In this document: positions 7,043 to 8,831 of the stretch, in pieces | How positions within the stretch are numbered: the stretch's first letter is position 1 | Layout: each line of letters opens with the position of its first letter | DNA from: Prevotella sp. CAG:924 | Lineage (GTDB): Bacteria; Bacteroidota; Bacteroidia; Bacteroidales; Bacteroidaceae | NCBI GenBank assembly: GCA_000431975.1 | Contig: HF988573.1 | Location: forward strand, 1 to 8,831 | Reading direction: 5' to 3' | DNA length: 8,831 bases | Position numbers and translations under genes: made by a program | The notes under the pieces: model-generated | The model's input: only the letters and a program-made list of their open reading frames with translations | Databases searched by the model: none | What the model was told of the DNA's origin: nothing

Positions 7043-7188
7043 CCAGATAATGTGCGCGGGAGAGGAAGGCCATTCTGTCGTTAGAGCTTGAATGTAGATT
7101 TGGAGGGGGATAAGCCCCGGACCACATGGATGACGGAAAGGATACATATACCATGGACAACGAAAAAAGACAGAGAAATTTTACCGGT

Positions 7189-7296
7189 CTAAAGGGTTGT
7201 CACAGGAGCCTCTACTTCTACTGAGTCATACTCCGTCCGGACCTGCTTATGCATCTTGCCATTACGACGGTCTGGCCTCTTCCAGATTTTCTCCAT
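7189..7296 (-). CDS. Candidate small protein, 35 residues (low confidence)
   Basis: Reading MEKIWKRPDRRNGK... to ...YDSVEVEAPVTTL, this frame starts at an ATG inside the inverted repeat and ends at a TAG (plus 7189-7191). It is basic at the N-terminus and acidic at the C-terminus, with GC-rich third codon positions like the neighbouring core genes. It overlaps the preceding minus-strand frame by 35 bases in a different frame, so together they could be a frameshifted single gene or a translationally coupled pair. No family is recognised. Confidence 0.3.
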   Translation of the reverse strand: MEKIWKRPDRRNGKMHKQVRTEYDSVEVEAPVTTL

Positions 7297-7426
7297 CACG
7301 CCATGGAAAGCGGGATGGAGAAAATCTCCTCATGTTCGGTTCGCTATCCTTATCAGACAACGGCATGTCTGACTTGAACAGCATCCCGGCTTCCGACAAC
7401 ATCTTCACGTATCTTTCGTGTGTCAT
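7262..7426 (-). CDS. Candidate small protein, 54 residues (low confidence)
   Basis: Starting at ATG 7426 it begins MTHERYVKMLSEAGMLFK, a plausible soluble amphipathic helix, continues with a polar SDKDSEPNMRRF section, and ends at TAA (plus 7262-7264). An upstream in-frame ATG at 7441 would add five residues. Codon third positions are mostly G or C, as in the aspS region and unlike the AT-rich lipoprotein gene. No family is recognised, and no clear TAnnTTTG promoter is seen upstream. It may be a small gene or a decayed remnant. Confidence 0.3.
   Translation of the reverse strand: MTHERYVKMLSEAGMLFKSDMPLSDKDSEPNMRRFSPSRFPWRDGENLEEARPS
7284..7327. repeat. 14-bp perfect inverted repeat
   Basis: AGATTTTCTCCATC (7284-7297) and GATGGAGAAAATCT (7314-7327) are perfect inverted copies. 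After one mismatch, CGC (7299-7301) pairs with GCG (7310-7312), leaving an 8-base loop. No T tract follows on either strand. It lies across the junction of the two candidate small frames. Confidence 0.8.
7353..7372. repeat. Short perfect inverted repeat
   Basis: TCAGACA (7353-7359) and TGTCTGA (7366-7372) pair around a 6-base loop. It lies within the 54-residue candidate frame and may be incidental. Confidence 0.45.
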
Positions 7427-7530
7427 TACTTTGCATGTCATGCTTCATATAATAGAGTCGGTTGACTTTTATAGTTTTAGGTCATGACACAGTCGGAATG
7501 ATGTCCTCGGATTAAAATTTAGTTTTGATT

Positions 7531-8100
7531 CTATATGTCTTTAAAGTTCTCGAAGCTTTTTATATAAACTCCATCTTGAAAATAATGGTAGCCTGCATAA
7601 TTTATTTCTTCTTGATTATGCCCGATTAAAGGGAAATAAAAGGATTCTATATATTTCCATCTCCATTTTGTTTTATACTTTTTTGTGTTTATCATGAACA
7701 AAGGATAGCTTTTGCTCATGTGCATAAACAGGTCATCATAAATATTTGAGACAATAAGCACATTTATATCTTTTGATTTACACCTGTCTATTAAGAGAAA
7801 GGGTGGAACACAAAAAGGTGATTTGCAAAATGGGGTATAATTGTATACAATAACTTTCTTGTGTGCTAAAATATACTCTTTTATTTGTTCTACTGTAATG
7901 TTATATACGTAAGAATAGTTAGATATCGAGTCTATCTTACCGGCGTAATTAATCACTCTTTCTTTTTCTACTTTTGATAGATGTGAATAACCCGATGTTA
8001 GTCCTGAGATCTGGCAGGAACTCAGGACTAAGCATACCAAAAAGGTTCCAAGCAAATATCCTTTCATAGCTTTATTTGATTTTAAAAGGAATTTTCTCAT
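7531..8100 (-). CDS. Putative lipoprotein, possibly thioredoxin-like
   Basis: From ATG 8100 the protein has 189 residues. A second ATG (residue 12, position 8067) gives a more standard signal peptide, MKGYLLGTFLVCLVLSSC. The lipobox LSSC places the lipidated Cys at residue 29 (counting from 8100), so the mature protein should be anchored to a periplasmic or outer-membrane leaflet. After the SGLTSGYSHL segment, residues 83-120 read as strand-loop-helix-strand: VIVYNYTPFCKSPFC, then LLIDRCKSKDINVLIVSNIYD. This resembles a thioredoxin-like core with Cys92 and Cys97 spaced CxxxxC rather than CxxC, and Cys107 following. A redox role is therefore uncertain. The fold is inferred from pattern only. 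The gene is clearly more AT-rich than the genes to its left, suggesting horizontal acquisition, and is flanked by sparse DNA on both sides. Confidence 0.8.
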   Translation of the reverse strand: MRKFLLKSNKAMKGYLLGTFLVCLVLSSCQISGLTSGYSHLSKVEKERVINYAGKIDSISNYSYVYNITVEQIKEYILAHKKVIVYNYTPFCKSPFCVPPFLLIDRCKSKDINVLIVSNIYDDLFMHMSKSYPLFMINTKKYKTKWRWKYIESFYFPLIGHNQEEINYAGYHYFQDGVYIKSFENFKDI

Positions 8101-8370
8101 AAGCTATGTCATTTTGTAGTTGGATTTGTATTTGTACATTGCAAATGTACACAAATCTTTTGAAATTAAAAGCAAGATTCTATATTTCTTTTAATATCGT
8201 GTACAAATAGATACCGGGATGGTATTAGAGATTCTCACAAGCAAATTGTAAGTAAACGTTTGCTTCTATTGCTAATGATATTTATTGTATAGCGCTTGAT
8301 TTCTTGCTATAAAAATAGCAGAAATATGACAAAAGAAAACATATTTTTCTAATGGTCGATTCGGGTTTAA
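8101..8370. other. AT-rich gap upstream of the lipoprotein gene
   Basis: No gene is seen. It contains the promoter and operator candidate of the lipoprotein gene, a third TGTACA copy at 8200-8205, an AAGCAAA/TTTGCTT inverted repeat (8239-8245 and 8259-8265), and a small hairpin TGCTAT/ATAGCA with an AAAA loop (8305-8320). Its right end probably marks the junction with mobile-element-like DNA. Confidence 0.5.
8133..8151 (-). promoter_or_regulatory. Promoter -7 element embedded in a palindromic operator candidate
   Basis: TGTACATTGCAAATGTACA is an inverted repeat of two 8-base arms around GCA. On the minus strand it contains TACATTTG (plus 8142-8149), an exact TAnnTTTG match. The predicted leader to ATG 8100 is about 35 bases. 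No good -33 box is visible. A dyad over the -7 element is a typical place for a repressor to bind; no candidate regulator is next to it. Confidence 0.5.
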
Positions 8371-8520
8371 TGTCAGCACGTTGAGTGGTGGCATTTTAAC
8401 AGTTTGCTACTGGATCAACTGGACAAAAACTGTAACACGATGAACACCGCCTTGCAGAGTGCAGGTTCAGAGTGGCGTTACGAACTCACCGAAGCATTGC
8501 CTACATTGAAGAAACAGTGA
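8371..8520 (+). pseudogene. 3' remnant of a truncated gene, probably from a mobile element
   Basis: The plus-strand frame opens after a stop at 8368-8370 and ends at TGA 8518-8520. Its last 38 residues (LLDQLDKNCNTMNTALQSAG, then SEWRYELTEALPTLKKQ) have protein-like helical character and normal codon use. The preceding dozen residues do not, and no credible start codon exists, so it looks like a cut-off C-terminus. The texture recalls accessory genes of Bacteroidales conjugative elements, but I cannot name the family. Confidence 0.45.
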
Positions 8521-8528
8521 ACCGTTAG

Positions 8529-8545
8529 GCGGGAAAAAGTCCCGC
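8529..8545 (+). terminator. Hairpin just after the truncated frame
   Basis: GCGGGA (8529-8534) pairs with TCCCGC (8540-8545) around AAAAG. It begins nine bases past the stop codon. No real T tract follows, so termination activity is uncertain. It could also be the first element of the structured leader that follows. Confidence 0.4.
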
Positions 8546-8596
8546 TTGAAACGGAATATAACCGAAGTATAACCCAAAAAGAAAAGAACTCCCATT

Positions 8597-8619
8597 CCGG
8601 GCAGGAGTATTGTGCCCGG
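8597..8619 (+). promoter_or_regulatory. Leader hairpin with 7-bp perfect stem
   Basis: CCGGGCA (8597-8603) pairs with TGCCCGG (8613-8619) around GGAGTATTG, so a GGAG Shine-Dalgarno-like sequence is displayed in the loop. It stands 18 bases before the next, larger hairpin and appears to be part of one structured RNA. Confidence 0.55.
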
Positions 8620-8637
8620 TAACATCATACAGACACC

Positions 8638-8674
8638 GCAGCCCGCTACCGCAAGGTCAGTGGGCTGCATTTTT
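8638..8674 (+). terminator. Attenuator-like hairpin with GNRA tetraloop and T tract
   Basis: GCAGCCC (8638-8644) pairs perfectly with GGGCTGC (8662-8668), followed by ATTTTT. Inside, ACC-GCAA-GGT (8648-8657) can form a small stem capped by a GCAA tetraloop. This is a good intrinsic terminator. Because a strong ribosome binding site and short peptides follow at once, it could be an attenuator controlling a gene to the right. Confidence 0.65.
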
Positions 8675-8676
8675 AT

Positions 8677-8711
8677 AAGGAGAAAAGAACAATATGAAAA
8701 TAATGAGGTAA
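8677..8711 (+). CDS. Ribosome binding site and 5-residue leader peptide MKIMR
   Basis: AAGGAGA at 8677-8683, unusually strong for this phylum, is 10 bases before ATG AAA ATA ATG AGG TAA (8694-8711). A peptide this short would act only as a translated leader sensing ribosome progress. This is inference from position, with no homologue known to me. Confidence 0.35.
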
Positions 8712-8716
8712 ACCGC

Positions 8717-8755
8717 ATGAAACACCTGCATTGCTTCACCGGCCGGTCCATATAG
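8717..8755 (+). CDS. Candidate 12-residue leader peptide MKHLHCFTGRSI
   Basis: It starts five bases after the MKIMR stop and ends at TAG 8753-8755, just before the long hairpin at 8763-8794. Tandem short peptides followed by a stable hairpin is the layout of translational or transcriptional attenuators. It has no ribosome binding site of its own except reinitiation from the preceding peptide, so its translation is uncertain. Confidence 0.3.
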   Translation: MKHLHCFTGRSI

Positions 8756-8762
8756 GACGACA

Positions 8763-8794
8763 AAGGGGCGAATGGAAAATTCCATCCGCCCCTT
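8763..8794. repeat. Long near-perfect hairpin
   Basis: AAGGGGCGAATGGAA (8763-8777) and TTCCATCCGCCCCTT (8780-8794) pair over 15 positions with one A/C mismatch; the innermost two or so pairs must open to form the loop. It would terminate or block elongation. The sequence after it (GTATTAG) has no T tract. Confidence 0.75.
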
Positions 8795-8796
8795 GT

Positions 8797-8827
8797 ATTA
8801 GTATGCTCGGCATGAGCTTATTCTAAT
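8797..8827. repeat. Terminal stem-loop at the right edge
   Basis: ATTAG (8797-8801) can pair with CTAAT (8823-8827), and GCTC (8805-8808) with GAGC (8814-8817), around GGCAT, with an internal loop between. It follows the previous hairpin directly and may belong to the same leader. The window ends four bases later. Confidence 0.4.
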
Positions 8828-8831
8828 GGGT

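Larger units (their letters stand above)
6850..7530. other. Long intergenic region between the acyltransferase and lipoprotein genes
   Basis: This 681-base region has no confident gene. Its left part carries the minus-strand promoter of the acyltransferase. The middle has a perfect hairpin (7020-7039) and otherwise nothing recognised between about 7045 and 7185. The right part carries two short minus-strand reading frames and a 14-bp inverted repeat. A plus-strand frame at 7197-7487 begins with TTG and looks like a shadow. Confidence 0.55.

Noticed and set aside
6852..7160. 102-residue minus-strand frame upstream of the acyltransferase
   Set aside because: It overlaps the promoter and leader of that gene, starts with a non-ATG codon, and its hydrophobic stretch comes from AT-rich promoter DNA.
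7197..7487. 96-residue plus-strand frame starting with TTG
   Set aside because: Weak start, no ribosome site, and its openness is largely explained by the inverted repeat; the minus strand reads more like protein.
8467..8763. 98-residue minus-strand frame at the right edge
   Set aside because: It covers the plus-strand hairpins and the tail of the truncated frame; its cysteine- and phenylalanine-rich sequence resembles noncoding DNA.
1..8831. CRISPR array, tRNA or rRNA gene
   Set aside because: No regularly spaced direct repeats, tRNA cloverleaf or rRNA-like sequence was recognised on either strand by eye.

Overview
The window looks like a chromosomal segment from a Bacteroidales bacterium, most likely a Prevotella-type (Prevotellaceae) organism. 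The evidence is a SusC-like outer-membrane beta-barrel protein with the typical Bacteroidota ending, and a Bacteroidota-style winged-helix protein of the DUF2582 type. Genes also have weak or absent Shine-Dalgarno sequences, and promoters carry the Bacteroidota -7 element TAnnTTTG. The genus is inferred; no rRNA or other species marker is present.

Layout. 1-381 holds no supported gene, only a promoter and long leader for the first gene. 382-2502 (+) encodes an outer-membrane beta-barrel protein with a TonB-receptor-like plug. After a 364-base gap with hairpins, 2867-4627 (+) encodes aspartyl-tRNA synthetase (aspS), closed by tandem hairpins including a strong intrinsic terminator. 5001-5276 (+) encodes a 91-residue winged-helix protein with its own promoter and terminator. 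5308-5721 (+) encodes a second small helix-turn-helix-like protein of uncertain start. It runs tail to tail into 5716-6849 (-), a GNAT-type acyltransferase, with the two stop codons inside a 6-base overlap.

From about 6850 rightwards the DNA becomes sparse and accessory-like. 6850-7530 contains hairpins, a 14-bp inverted repeat, and two short overlapping minus-strand reading frames that may be a small or broken gene. 7531-8100 (-) is an AT-rich lipoprotein gene with a palindromic operator candidate over its promoter. 8371-8831 looks like foreign, mobile-element-derived DNA: the tail of a truncated reading frame, then a highly structured leader with several perfect hairpins and two tiny peptides. 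The leader probably belongs to a gene beyond the right edge.

The left genes are mostly independent transcription units rather than one operon, since each has its own -7 element or terminator. A cross-cutting observation is that four of the predicted -7 elements sit inside sequences matching GTANNTTTGC, the core target consensus recalled for CTnDOT-family conjugative transposons. One is at the lipoprotein promoter, beside the putative element remnant.
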